A stretch of 64,000 nt of DNA, taken from assembly GCA_016711125.1 (NCBI GenBank), contig JADJTQ010000002.1, positions 1,302,001 through 1,366,000 on the forward strand. The letters are read 5' to 3'. The position numbers and the translations under genes are program-made. The notes under the pieces were generated by a model. That model saw only the letters and a program-made list of their open reading frames with translations, did not search any database and was not told the DNA's origin. This DNA is from Saprospiraceae bacterium (GTDB lineage: Bacteria; Bacteroidota; Bacteroidia; Chitinophagales; Saprospiraceae). Numbering within the stretch: position 1 is the first letter of the stretch; each line of letters opens with the position of its first letter. This document shows positions 44,788 to 55,128 of the stretch, in pieces.

Positions 44788-46413
44788 GTGTTGATCAGAT
44801 TTCGCAAAATTATCATCAGTGTCTTCGTGTTCAGCATCTTACCCTCTAGTTTTCTTCTGGCACAGTCAGGATCCAGTGCACTTTTCAGTACCGGTCTTTT
44901 ATTGGTTGCTGCGATAATTATTATCATGGCGATATACCTGGTCTCAGAAAACTTACTCGGTATTGAAGCACACCAGATAGGCAAAGGAGGGGAGCCCTCC
45001 GGTACAGGATCTTTTTTTGGTAAGATTAAAGGTGTCAAAGTGCCTAAATATGTGAATGGCCATTTTACGAAACTGACCAAGGGGCACAATATTCTATTAA
45101 AAGGTGCTCCGACAGATGATGTGGTCGAAGTCAAGGCAACGACTTTTGCGATTCAACCCAAGAACTTTAACGGAATGTCACCGATACCCAAAGTCGTGGT
45201 GAATGAAGGCGATGAAGTTTTGGCAGGACAAGAATTGTTCTTTGATAAAAAGCGCCCGGAAATTAAATATATGTCGCCTGTTAGTGGTGAAGTGATGTCA
45301 ATCAAGCGGGGAGAAAAACGGGCTATCACGGAAGTGGTAATTCTGGCAGATAAAGTACAAAAGTATAGAGAAATACCTGCAATTGATCTGGACAAAGTCT
45401 CCCGCGATAACCTGGTTCAGTTTCTTTTGGATTGTGGAGGGTGGACAATGATTCGCCAAAGACCTTACGATATCATTGCAGAGCATAATGTAGTACCGGA
45501 TAACATTTTTATTTCCACTTTTGACACCGCCCCATTAGCTCCAAACCCGGCAGTCCTGATAAAAGGTCAGGAAAATCACTTTCAGACAGGAGTGAAATTA
45601 CTTTCCAAATTGACAAATGGCCGGGTTCATATTGGATTAGATGCCAATGGAGAGTCCGCTCCTCCTTCTGTATTTGTCAATGTTGCAGATGCCGAAAAGC
45701 ATTGGTTCGCTGGACCACATCCCTCCGGAAATGTTGGTGTACAAATTCACCACACCAAACCGATCAGCAGTAAAGACCAGGTATGGATTTTAGGAATACA
45801 GGAAGTACTTACTCTCGGTAAGCTCATCAATGATCGTAAATATGATGTCTCTAGAATTGTAGCAGTTGGTGGCCAGGTGTTGTCACATCCCCGGCATGTA
45901 CGTACTAAACTTGGAGCCAAGCTAAATGATATATTAGATGGCCAGGGAATTAAAGAAGATGATCGAATTATCTCAGGTGACGTTTTATCGGGTAAGGCCA
46001 AACTTCAGGATGGGTTTTTAAACTATTTTGACGACCAAATCTCAGTCATACCAGAAGGTAAAGAATTTGAACTTTTTGGCTGGCTATTACCATTAAAAAT
46101 GCGTCCTAGTATTTCAAGAACGTTTCCAGGGTTTTTATTTAAAGAAATGCAATATTCGGTCAATACGAATACGCACGGCGAAGGTCGGGCATTCGTGATG
46201 ACCGGTCAGTATGAGGATATGTTGCCGATGAATATTTACCCGCAGCACCTTATGAAGGCGATACTTACAAAAGATTTTGAAAAGATGGAGGGCCTTGGAA
46301 TTCTCGAATTATCAGAAGAAGATGTTGCGCTATGTGAATTTGCCTGCACCTCTAAACAACCTCTACAACACATTTTAAGATCTGGTCTGGAGATCATGCA
46401 AGAGCAGGGATAA
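44788..46413 (+). CDS. nqrA: Na+-translocating NADH:quinone reductase subunit A with N-terminal membrane extension
   Basis: Cytoplasmic-side, quinone-interacting subunit of the sodium-pumping Na+-NQR. The canonical NqrA begins near residue 90 (NGHFTKLTKGHNILLKGAP) and contains the typical KPKNF/VNEGDEVLAGQELFFDKKRPEIKYMSPVSGEV and CEFACTSKQPLQHILRSGLEIMQEQG ending. About 90 extra residues precede it: a cleavable-signal-like stretch (ISVFVFSILPSSFLLAQ) and a transmembrane helix (LLLVAAIIIIMAIYLVSEN). Canonical NqrA is soluble and about 450 residues long, and here it has 541. The start is GTG. First in the six-gene operon, 17 bases before nqrB. NADH oxidation and Na+ export are the operon's function. 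Confidence 0.9.
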   Translation: MLIRFRKIIISVFVFSILPSSFLLAQSGSSALFSTGLLLVAAIIIIMAIYLVSENLLGIEAHQIGKGGEPSGTGSFFGKIKGVKVPKYVNGHFTKLTKGHNILLKGAPTDDVVEVKATTFAIQPKNFNGMSPIPKVVVNEGDEVLAGQELFFDKKRPEIKYMSPVSGEVMSIKRGEKRAITEVVILADKVQKYREIPAIDLDKVSRDNLVQFLLDCGGWTMIRQRPYDIIAEHNVVPDNIFISTFDTAPLAPNPAVLIKGQENHFQTGVKLLSKLTNGRVHIGLDANGESAPPSVFVNVADAEKHWFAGPHPSGNVGVQIHHTKPISSKDQVWILGIQEVLTLGKLINDRKYDVSRIVAVGGQVLSHPRHVRTKLGAKLNDILDGQGIKEDDRIISGDVLSGKAKLQDGFLNYFDDQISVIPEGKEFELFGWLLPLKMRPSISRTFPGFLFKEMQYSVNTNTHGEGRAFVMTGQYEDMLPMNIYPQHLMKAILTKDFEKMEGLGILELSEEDVALCEFACTSKQPLQHILRSGLEIMQEQG

Positions 46414-46430
46414 GATCATAACTAATCACA

Positions 46431-47675
46431 ATGAGTAAAATTCTAGAATTTGTTAAAAAGTTGGAGCCTAAGAAAGGGACTTTCGTGCACACTTTGTATG
46501 ATGGTTTCTTTACGTTCCTCTTTACTCCGGATGAAGTCACTCATGGCGGTACTCATATCAAAGATGGTATGGATCTGAAGAGGACCATGATGATGGTGGT
46601 CATCGCACTATTGCCTGCTTATTTATTTGGGATATACAATATTGGACATCAGCATTTTATTGCATTAGGTGCTCACACTGGGTTTTTAGATGGATTTCAC
46701 CTCAAGTTCCTTTTTGGGCTCGGCAAACTGTTACCCATCTTTATTGTCACCAATGTTGTTGGTTTAGGTATCGAATTTTATTATGCCTTTAAAAAGGGAC
46801 ATGGTATTGAAGAGGGATTTCTTGTCACCGGTGCATTGATCCCGTTGATTATGCCTCCGGATTTACCAATTTGGATTCTCGTACTTGCAGTTGCATTCGC
46901 CACATGGATAGGTAAAGAGGCCTTTGGCGGTACCGGGATGAATATATGGAACATTGCATTGCTTGCCAGGGTATTTGTATTTTTTGCTTATCCAACAACA
47001 ATTTCGGGCGACGAGGTTTGGGTTTCAGGCATTGCTTCTACCCAATCTGGCGCTATGGCTGAATACGGCATATGGCATGATGCCTGCAACTGGCTTTTTG
47101 GTCTCTTTGGGGCTGATACATTTAACGAAGCAGCCACGGTAGTCGACGGCTATACAGGCGCCACTCCTTTGATACTGGCTTATCAGGGTGGTTGGGATGC
47201 AGTGACGCACGTCTACTCAGAAGCGCAAATGTGGTGGGGCACAATACCGGGATCTATCGGGGAAACTTCGAAACCTCTCATTATACTTGGCGCCCTATTT
47301 TTGATTGCCACTGGAATAGCTAGCTGGCGTATTATGGTGAGTATGGTCTTTGGTGCAGCTATTATGTCACTATTGCTAAATGCCTGGGATGCGACACCAT
47401 TCATGTCGGTGCCCTGGTACTACCATTTTTATATGGGTAGTTTCTTTTTTGCCATGGCCTTCATGGCAACCGATCCGGTTACCGCTTCATCAACAAATCG
47501 GGGAAAATGGATCTATGGTTTTTTAATTGGATTCATTGGAATCATTGTCAGAGTATTGAATCCGGCATATCCCGAAGGTTGGATGCTGGCTATTCTGTTG
47601 CTCAATACCTTCGCTCCGTTGATTGATCATTACGTTATTCAAGGAAATATATCAAAACGCTTAAAACGTGCATAG
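46431..47675 (+). CDS. nqrB: Na+-translocating NADH:quinone reductase subunit B
   Basis: Membrane subunit (414 residues) with about ten transmembrane helices, a covalent FMN on a threonine (VDGYTGATPLILAYQGG, corresponding to the SGATPL site) and a riboflavin-binding region. RDLKRTM-type (KDGMDLKRTMMMVVIALLP) and FFAMAFMATDPVTASSTNRGKW motifs match the RnfD/NqrB family. Starts 17 bases after nqrA and overlaps nqrC by 8 bases. No damage. Confidence 0.96.
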   Translation: MSKILEFVKKLEPKKGTFVHTLYDGFFTFLFTPDEVTHGGTHIKDGMDLKRTMMMVVIALLPAYLFGIYNIGHQHFIALGAHTGFLDGFHLKFLFGLGKLLPIFIVTNVVGLGIEFYYAFKKGHGIEEGFLVTGALIPLIMPPDLPIWILVLAVAFATWIGKEAFGGTGMNIWNIALLARVFVFFAYPTTISGDEVWVSGIASTQSGAMAEYGIWHDACNWLFGLFGADTFNEAATVVDGYTGATPLILAYQGGWDAVTHVYSEAQMWWGTIPGSIGETSKPLIILGALFLIATGIASWRIMVSMVFGAAIMSLLLNAWDATPFMSVPWYYHFYMGSFFFAMAFMATDPVTASSTNRGKWIYGFLIGFIGIIVRVLNPAYPEGWMLAILLLNTFAPLIDHYVIQGNISKRLKRA

Positions 47676-48378
47676 TACTAGATATATCATAACATTTGTA
47701 GCTATCCTAACCATGGTAGTTGCCTTGGTTTTGTCACTGTTGGCTACCGGATTAAAACCCATCCATGATCGAAATGAAGCCATTTACAATAAGAAGGCTA
47801 TTTTGTCTGCTATCGAATCACATTTAGATCAGAAGGCTTCTACAATGACCGCAGACCAGGTGCAGAAAATTTTTGATGATCAGATCCAACAAGTGGTTGT
47901 TGACATGCAGGGGAATGCACTGGAAGGAGTCCAAGCGGATCAAGTCGATATGGCAAAGGAGAAAAAGAAGCCTCTGGCTGAGCAGAGATTACCCGTATAT
48001 ATATACAATGGTCAAGATGGCAAGATTTATATCGTCAGTGTGAGAGGTAGTGGTCTTTGGGATGAGATTTGGGGCAGTATAGCCTTGGAAGATGATTTTA
48101 ATACCATCTCCGGAGCCACATTTGATCACAAAGGAGAAACTCCTGGATTGGGTGCAGAGATTAAAGACAATCCTAAATTTCCCAGAGAATTTGTGGGAAA
48201 AAAACTTTACAATGAAGGTGGTAAATACGTATCTGTGCAAGTGAAAAAAGGCCCGATCACTGATCCGGTGCATCAGGTTGATGGGATCAGCGGGGCCACA
48301 ATAACTTCAAATGGGGTTACTGAAATGTTGGAAAGAGGAATTAAGTATTATGAACCGTACTTCGAAAAACAGAAATAA
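47668..48378 (+). CDS. nqrC: Na+-translocating NADH:quinone reductase subunit C
   Basis: Periplasm-exposed subunit of 236 residues, with one N-terminal transmembrane helix (about 5-24) and an FMN-binding domain whose covalent FMN threonine lies in DGISGATITSNGV near the C-terminus. ISGATFDHKGETPGLGAEI and LYNEGGKYVSVQV are family features. The start is a GTG at 47668 that overlaps the nqrB stop. It passes electrons from NqrF/D-E toward NqrB. Confidence 0.93.
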   Translation: MHSTRYIITFVAILTMVVALVLSLLATGLKPIHDRNEAIYNKKAILSAIESHLDQKASTMTADQVQKIFDDQIQQVVVDMQGNALEGVQADQVDMAKEKKKPLAEQRLPVYIYNGQDGKIYIVSVRGSGLWDEIWGSIALEDDFNTISGATFDHKGETPGLGAEIKDNPKFPREFVGKKLYNEGGKYVSVQVKKGPITDPVHQVDGISGATITSNGVTEMLERGIKYYEPYFEKQK

Positions 48379-48411
48379 ACCGTCACTTCGGTGACGATTA
48401 AATAAAATTCT

Positions 48412-49131
48412 ATGGCTGAAACAGCAGTAAAACAACCAGTCGTAAAAGAACGCGAGCCTCTTTTTGGTCCGAAGGAGAGGAAACTACTGACCGATCCGTT
48501 TAATGACAATAATCCAATTACTGTACAGGTATTGGGCATCTGTTCGGCATTGGCGGTCACGTCTCTGGTGTATCCCTCGGTGATTATGGCGATCAGCGTG
48601 ACATTCGTTACCGCAATGTCCAGTTTCTTTACTTCGCTATTACGCAAGAGTATCCCGAAACAGGTACGTATGATAGTTCAATTGGTGATCATTGCTACAT
48701 TGGTGACTATCGTCGAGCAGGCTTTGAAGGCGTTGAATTTTGAGATCTATAAGCAACTGTCTGTATTTATAGGTCTTATTATTACCAATTGCATCGTCAT
48801 GGGTCGGCTAGAAGCATTTGCCATGGCCAATCGACCGTGGCGGTCACTTCTGGACGGTATTGGCAATGGCCTTGGCTATGGAGCCATTTTGATTATCGTA
48901 GCGTTGGTTCGTGAACTATTTGGCAAAGGCACCCTTTTCGCTGGAAGCCCTCTTGCCTGGCAAATTATTGGCCCTTCATCTGACTACATGTTAGATACGA
49001 CCAGCATTGGATGGTTGGGTTGGTATCAAAACAATAACCTGATGGTTCTATCCGGGGCAGCTATGTTTATCATTGGAATTTTGATCTGGATACACCGTAC
49101 ATGGAATCCAAAATTAATTGACGTTTCCTAA
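48412..49131 (+). CDS. nqrD: Na+-translocating NADH:quinone reductase subunit D
   Basis: Integral membrane subunit of 239 residues with six predicted transmembrane helices. NNPITVQVLGICSALAVT and IVQLVIIATLVTIVEQALKA, FIGLIITNCIVMGRLEAFAM (with the iron-ligand cysteine) and LFGKGTLFAGSPLAWQIIGP match NqrD/RnfE. It forms the inner [2Fe-2S] or iron site together with NqrE. An N-terminal extension of about 40 charged residues precedes the conserved core. Twelve bases before nqrE. Confidence 0.94.
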   Translation: MAETAVKQPVVKEREPLFGPKERKLLTDPFNDNNPITVQVLGICSALAVTSLVYPSVIMAISVTFVTAMSSFFTSLLRKSIPKQVRMIVQLVIIATLVTIVEQALKALNFEIYKQLSVFIGLIITNCIVMGRLEAFAMANRPWRSLLDGIGNGLGYGAILIIVALVRELFGKGTLFAGSPLAWQIIGPSSDYMLDTTSIGWLGWYQNNNLMVLSGAAMFIIGILIWIHRTWNPKLIDVS

Positions 49132-49143
49132 AAGCCGAACACA

Positions 49144-49742
49144 ATGGATCTTATAAATATTTTTATCAAATCAGCTTTTATTGAAAACCTTGTCCTAACG
49201 TATTTTCTGGGCATGTGTTCATATCTTGCTGTTTCTAAGAGTGTAAAAAACTGCATTTGGTCTGGGATTAGCTGTCATATTCGTTCTTGGTATTACTTTG
49301 CCTATTAATTGGGTTATTACCAATGTTTTGCTCAGCGAGGAGGGTATCCTCGGCATGGATCTTACCTTTCTGAGATTGATTCTTTTCATTGCAGTTATTG
49401 CCTCCATGGTACAATTGGTTGAAATGGTAATCGAAAAATTTTCTCCAGCGCTTTATAATTCGCTTGGAATTTTCTTGCCACTAATCACGGTAAACTGTGC
49501 TATCCTTGGAGGTTCATTATTTATGGTATCTAAGGAATATAATTTTAGTGAGTCGGTGGCATTTGGTCTGGGTGGTGGATTTGGATGGTTTTTAGCCATC
49601 ATTGCGATCGGCCATCCGCGAAAAATTGAGATATTCCAACATCCCCGCTCCTTTAAGAGGGCTGGGTATTGCATTTATTATTACCGGCCTTATGGGCTTA
49701 GCATTTTTAAGTTTGCTGGGAATTGACCCTGCAGCATTTTAA
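49144..49742 (+). CDS. nqrE: Na+-translocating NADH:quinone reductase subunit E, two frame breaks
   Basis: Membrane partner of NqrD. The N-terminus (MDLINIFIKSAFIENLVLTYFLG) starts at 49144. One extra A in the A6 run 49245-49250 shifts the frame (removing it gives AVSKSVKTAFGLGLAVIFVLG). A second break near 49610 (two bases missing from GATCGGCC; adding CG gives IIAIAAIREKLRYSNIPAPLRGLGIAFIITG) ends the short ORF early. Corrected, it is 199 residues ending at the TAA 49740-49742 (LLGIDPAAF). The key Cys in LITVNCAILGGSLF is present. Between nqrD and nqrF. Confidence 0.9.
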
Positions 49743-49767
49743 AATACTTTAACATAAAGACAATAGA

Positions 49768-51068
49768 ATGATTTTACTCATGTCTTTTATGCCAATTTTG
49801 TGGGCTATCGTGGTATTTAGTGCCATTATTCTGGCACTAAGTCTGATGCTGATTTTTGCGCGACATAAGTTAATACCTCAGGGCGAAGTAAAAATCGTCA
49901 TCAATGGCAAAGCTGAAAATACCCTGATGGTCTCTCCGGGCAGTTCTCTACTGTCTGCATTGTCCGAGCAGAATATCTTTTTGCCCTCAGCCTGTGGCGG
50001 TGGTGGAACCTGTGCAATGTGTGAGTGTCATGTAGAAAAAGGAGGTGGCGATGTATTGCCCACTGAATTAAACCACTTGAGTCGAAAGGAAGTAGCTGAG
50101 CATAAAAGATTGGCTTGTCAGGTGAAGGTCCGGGAAGATATGGAGATCACGATCCCGGATGAGATTTTTGGTATAAAAAAATGGGAATGTGAAGTCGTTT
50201 CTAATTATAATGTAGCCTCTTTCATTAAGGAGTTTGTCGTTAGATTACCAAAAGGGGAAATACTTGATTTCCAATCGGGTGGCTATGTGCAAATTGACGT
50301 ACCAAAAATTGAGGTCGATTTTAAGAATTTTGATATCACCCCGTTGCCTGGTGATCCGGGAGGAACGGATAAGTTTAAATCGGAATGGGATACCTACAAA
50401 CTCTGGGATCTCAAAATGAAAAACGATGAGCCTCAGTTTAGAGCCTATTCGATGGCCAATCATCCGGCAGAAGGCAATATCGTGATGTTGAACATCCGGA
50501 TTGCTACACCCCATGGGATCGGAATGCGAATGCAGGCAAAGGAGGTTGGATGAATGTAAATCCTGGTGTTTGTTCGAGTTATGTATTTGATCGGAAACCA
50601 GGTGACAAAGTGACCATTTCCGGACCGTATGGAGAGTTTTTCATCAAAAACACTAAACGCGAAATGCTTTATATCGGTGGTGGAGCAGGGATGGCACCTT
50701 TGCGCAGTCACCTGTTTCATTTATTTCACACGGCTAAAACGCATGACCGCAAAGTCACTTATTGGTATGGCGGTCGTTCCACCAGGGAGTTATTCTATAC
50801 CGATCATTTTGAAGCCATTGAAAAAGAATTTCCCAATTTTAAGTATAATATCGCTTTATCAAACCCAGTGCCGGAAGACAATTGGACCGGATATAAGGGC
50901 TTCATCCATCAGGTAGTACTTGATGAATACTTGAGTAAGCATCCTGAACCTGAAGAGATCGAATATTACCTTTGTGGGCCTCCACTGATGTTGCAAGCCT
51001 GCTTAAAAATGTTTGATGATTTGGGTGTGCCGGAAGAAAATGTCGCCTTTGATGACTTTGGAAGTTAA
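49768..51068 (+). CDS. nqrF: Na+-translocating NADH:quinone reductase subunit F, frame-disrupted
   Basis: NADH-oxidising entry subunit. N-terminal transmembrane helix (about 8-30), [2Fe-2S] ferredoxin domain with the cysteines of SACGGGGTCAMCECHV and KRLACQVKV, then an FAD/NADH-binding domain (RAYSMANHPAEG, FSGPYGEFF-type TISGPYGEFFIKN, GGGAGMAPLRSHLFH). The frame breaks at A3 50538-50540. Adding one A gives MQAKGGWMNVNPGVCSSYVF, so the two ORFs are one 433-residue protein, the usual length. Last gene of the operon; without the correction the FAD domain would be lost. Confidence 0.92.
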
Positions 51069-51166
51069 AAGGATTGATTCGTGGCAGAGAGCATCGATCA
51101 ACAGAGAAGCGTTGAGCTAAACCAAGCAACAACTTGATCAACTTGGGCTAACGCCTGTGGATAAGT

Positions 51167-51201
51167 TTTGATCAATCTTTAGCATATAGAGTTTATCTTC
51201 G
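51167..51201 (+). promoter_or_regulatory. Promoter of metG
   Basis: TTTG (51167-51170), 23 bases, then TATCTTCG (51194-51201), one mismatch to TAnnTTTG. It lies 29 bases before the ATG at 51231. Confidence 0.5.
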
Positions 51202-51230
51202 CCTGAATTTTTTGTGCTTTGTAGTTACGT

Positions 51231-53369
51231 ATGATGAATCCCCCAAGCAGATATCTGGTTACGTCCGCCTTGCCATATGCTAATGGCCCTTTACATATCG
51301 GACATTTAGCCGGTGCCTATCTTCCAGCCGATGCTTTTGTACGCTTTTTGAGACTTTCCGGCAAAGACGTGGTCTATATTGGTGGATCCGATGAGCATGG
51401 TGCCGCTATCAAGATTAAAGCATTAAAAGAGGGTGTAACACCTCAGGAGATTGTGGATAAGTATCATGCCATGATCAAGAAGGCTTTTGAAGAAATCGGA
51501 ATTAGCTTTGACATCTACCATCGCACGACTGAAAAGATCCATCACGAAACCTCACAGGACTTTTTTCGTACCTTATACAAAAGCGGTGCCTTCACCGAGC
51601 TGGAGACAGAACAGTATTTTGATGAAAGTGCAGGCCAGTTTTTAGCAGATCGCTTTATCATTGGCACCTGCCCAAGGTGTCAACACCCGGAAGCCTATGG
51701 AGACCAGTGCGAAAATTGTGGTTCGACACTCAGCCCGACCGAGTTGATCAGTCCCAAATCGACCATCAGCGGAAACACCCCAGTGCTTAGAACCACAAAA
51801 CATTGGTATCTCCCTCTGGAAGAACACGAAACCTGGCTGAGGGCCTATATTACCCACGGTATGCTTGATGGTAAAGAGCATCATTATCCCGAAGAATGGA
51901 AAAAACATGTGATAGGGCAGTGTAAATCCTGGCTCGATGCCGGGCTGCAACCCAGGGCCATCACTCGCGATTTGGACTGGGGAGTGGATGTTCCTCCAGA
52001 GATTGAGGGCTCAGAGGGTAAGAAACTCTATGTCTGGATGGACGCCCCAATCGGTTATATTTCAGCAACAAAAGAATGGGCTCAGCAACATAAGAAGGAT
52101 TGGGAGCTCTATTGGAAAGATGAAGAAACGGCGTTGGTCCATTTTATTGGCAAAGACAATATCGTGTTTCATTGCCTGATTTTTCCGGTGATTCTAAAGT
52201 CCTACGGGGGATTCAATTTGCCGGTTAACGTGCCTGCCAATCAATTTGTAAATCTAGAGGGTCAAAAGGTGAGTACTTCCAAGGGATGGGCAGTATGGAT
52301 CCATGAATACCTGAAAAGTTTTCCAGACAAACAAGATGAACTCCGCTACTATGGTTTCAAAATCATGCCGGAACTCAAGGACAGTGACTTTACCTGGAAG
52401 GGTTATCAGGATGCAGTTAATAATGAACTAGTGAACAATTTGGGCAATTTCATTCACCGGGTATTGGTTTTGACTAATAAATATTATAATGGCGTCGTAC
52501 CTGTAATTGATGAAAGCATTTCCATCAATGCACCACTTGAGCTGGGTCTACCTACTTGGCACGATTCCGAATTACTGGATCTTTTTGACCGATTACACGA
52601 TTATCGTACCTATATCAAAGACTTTGATTTCAGAAGTGCGCTAAAGATGTTGATGGAAATATCGACGACTGGTAATCAGTTGCTGCAAAATAACGAACCC
52701 TGGAAACAAGAAAAGACAGATCCGGATGAGGTAAAAGTCGTCATGAACCTGGGACTTCAATATGTGACGGCTCTTAGTGTTGCGGTTAGGCCATTTATGC
52801 CATTTACCAGCGATAAGATTCGGGAATTGCTCGCATTGCCACCCATCAAAGAAAAAGGAGAATTTGTCGATTTGATGGATGCATTATCTGAAGGAAAGCA
52901 TCTCATTGCAGCAGGTCATAAGATTAAAAAGGCCCAGCATTTGTTTACTAAGATTACTGACGAGGAGATTCAGCTTCAGATGGATGCCTTGATGAATTCG
53001 AAAGTGGAGGCTGCCGGAGCGGAAGAAATCCAACATCTAAAATCCATTGCCACTTTTGATGATTTTTCGAAACTAGATTTACGCACCGGAAAAATAACTG
53101 CTGCTGAAAAAGTGGAGAAAGCCGACAAGTTACTTAAGCTCACGGTCGATCTTGGCTTTGAGAAGCGCACGGTTGTGTCGGGTATCGCCGGAACGTATGA
53201 TCCAGAATCGATTGTCGGTCAAGATATTGTATTGGTAGCCAATCTTGCCCCGCGAAAAATCAAGGGTGTTGTGTCGCAGGGAATGGTGCTGCTGGCCGAA
53301 GATAAAGATGGCAAACTGGGATTCGTGAGTGCACCAGAGGGATGGGCCAAAGGTGATGTTGTGCGATGA
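51231..53369 (+). CDS. metG: Methionine--tRNA ligase
   Basis: Charges tRNA-Met. This class I synthetase of 712 residues has HIGH as PYANGPLHIGHLAGAYLPAD, a CP zinc-binding domain with cysteines in IIGTCPRCQHPEAYGDQCENCGS, the KMSKS-type NLEGQKVSTSKGWAVWI, an anticodon-binding domain, and a C-terminal tRNA-binding (EMAP/Trbp111) domain (about 610-712; FDDFSKLDLRTGKITAAEKVEKADKLL). The stop overlaps the lnt start (ATGA). No frame break seen in 2.1 kb. Confidence 0.96.
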   Translation: MMNPPSRYLVTSALPYANGPLHIGHLAGAYLPADAFVRFLRLSGKDVVYIGGSDEHGAAIKIKALKEGVTPQEIVDKYHAMIKKAFEEIGISFDIYHRTTEKIHHETSQDFFRTLYKSGAFTELETEQYFDESAGQFLADRFIIGTCPRCQHPEAYGDQCENCGSTLSPTELISPKSTISGNTPVLRTTKHWYLPLEEHETWLRAYITHGMLDGKEHHYPEEWKKHVIGQCKSWLDAGLQPRAITRDLDWGVDVPPEIEGSEGKKLYVWMDAPIGYISATKEWAQQHKKDWELYWKDEETALVHFIGKDNIVFHCLIFPVILKSYGGFNLPVNVPANQFVNLEGQKVSTSKGWAVWIHEYLKSFPDKQDELRYYGFKIMPELKDSDFTWKGYQDAVNNELVNNLGNFIHRVLVLTNKYYNGVVPVIDESISINAPLELGLPTWHDSELLDLFDRLHDYRTYIKDFDFRSALKMLMEISTTGNQLLQNNEPWKQEKTDPDEVKVVMNLGLQYVTALSVAVRPFMPFTSDKIRELLALPPIKEKGEFVDLMDALSEGKHLIAAGHKIKKAQHLFTKITDEEIQLQMDALMNSKVEAAGAEEIQHLKSIATFDDFSKLDLRTGKITAAEKVEKADKLLKLTVDLGFEKRTVVSGIAGTYDPESIVGQDIVLVANLAPRKIKGVVSQGMVLLAEDKDGKLGFVSAPEGWAKGDVVR

Positions 53370-55128
53370 ATAACCGGTCTTTCAAGATCGTTACTGGATT
53401 ACTTACTCTGATATTTTTGGGTTCCACTTATTTATTAATTGATCGACAATCAAATCAATTATTGTGGGGCCATCTGCCACTTTTTCAATTTTCCTCCTTT
53501 TGGTTTCTTGGGGTTATTTTATTCAAAAGAAAGTCGCTGGCCAGTAGAGATTATCTGGAGAAGATTGGTCTCGCTACACTTTCTGCCCTTTTATTAAGCA
53601 TCGGATTTCCACCCTTCCCTTTCCCAATCTTGTTATTTGTGGCTTTTGTGCCTTTATTATGGATACTGAAATCGTATTTAAATAAAGAAGATATACGAAT
53701 TGGTGAATTATTTTTTCTGCTATACCACACTTTTTTACTCTGGAATATATTTGCAACCTATTGGGTGGCCAATACAGCATATTTTGCTGGTATTTTTGCT
53801 AATACGGTTAATGCATTTTTAATGGCATTGCCTATTTTAAGTTATGTTTTTGTTGCGCGGAAATTAGGTAAAAATACTGCATTGTTGGCCTTTGTGGTGT
53901 CCTGGCTTTCCTTTGAATTTTTACACATGCGATGGGAGCTGTATTGGCCCTGGCTCACATTAGGAAATGGTTTGTCAAAAATACCGCAGGCTATTCAATG
54001 GTATCACATCACCGGTGCTCTAGGTGGCTCGGCCTGGATCTTGATCATTAATTATCTGATCTTCAACTGGCTTAAAGATTATCGAGCCAATAAATCCGTT
54101 AAACCACTTATCAAACCAGCTATCTGGGTTTTTAATACCGCTCCTTTATTCAGTCGTTGTTTATTTTCAATACACAGAAACCGGCGATGAAATCGAAGTG
54201 GTATCTGTTCAACCAAATTTTGAACCTCACTATGAGAAGTTTAATTTTCCTCAATCGGAAATGGCTGCACGGTGTCTCGCACTTGCACAGGATCAAATGA
54301 CTACACAGACAGATTTTGTAGTGATGCCCGAGACGACTTTTGCCCCGATAGATATGAATGCTCCTTTTAGTTCTCCGGTCATACAAGAACTGGCTGATTT
54401 TGCCAGTGAAAATCAAGTGAAGGTGGTGACAGGTCTTGCTGCATACCGTTATTTACACGATTCTGAAGAAATCAATTTATCTACTACTATTCCGATTCGC
54501 AGACCCGATGGTGATGTAGAATATCGTGAGCATTATAATTGTGCAATACAAATAGATCCTCAACAAAATATTCAGGAGTATTACAAAGCTCTTTATGTAC
54601 CCGGCGCCGAATTTTTCCCGTTTAAAAAGCTACTTTTTTTTTCTGCAGCCTCTTGTCGATCAATTGGGCGGTACCACTTATGGGTATCGGGTGCGAACCA
54701 AATTTGCTTTATTCACTTCAGATGCCGCGGTAGTGGCACCACCTATCTGCTACGAATCAATATTTGGCGAATTTATTACTCGTTTTGTTCAAAAAGGTGC
54801 AGAGGTTATTTTTATCATGACCAACGATGGTTGGTGGGATAATACGGCCGGGCACCGACAACACGCCGACTATGCTCGTCTAAGAGCCATAGAGACCAGG
54901 CGTTCAGTCATTCGGTCTGCCAATATGGGTACTTGTTGTATCATCAATCAAAGAGGTGATATTGGGCAAAAAACGGTCTATGGTGAAGCTGCTGCCATTA
55001 ATGTGAAAGCCAAAAAGAATAAGATTATCACATTTTACGTCAAATGGGGCGATTTTGTCGGAAGGATTTCCTTATTTCTGACTCTTCTCCTTTTGGCACG
55101 TGCCTTGGTATTCAAATGGCAAGGTTGA
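53366..55128 (+). CDS. lnt: Apolipoprotein N-acyltransferase, two frame breaks
   Basis: Adds the third fatty acyl chain to lipoproteins in the inner membrane. N-terminal membrane domain (about 1-270) with several hydrophobic helices, then a nitrilase domain with catalytic Glu in VVMPETTFAP, Lys in YYKALYVPGAEFFPF and Cys in APPICYESIFGEF. A T too many at 54129-54133 (restoring IKPAIWVLIPLLYSVVVYFQY) and at the T9 run 54634-54642 (restoring FKKLLFFLQPLVDQLGG) break the frame. Corrected it has 586 residues. Lnt is essential in most diderms, so these breaks are likely sequencing artefacts. Its start overlaps metG. Confidence 0.9.
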
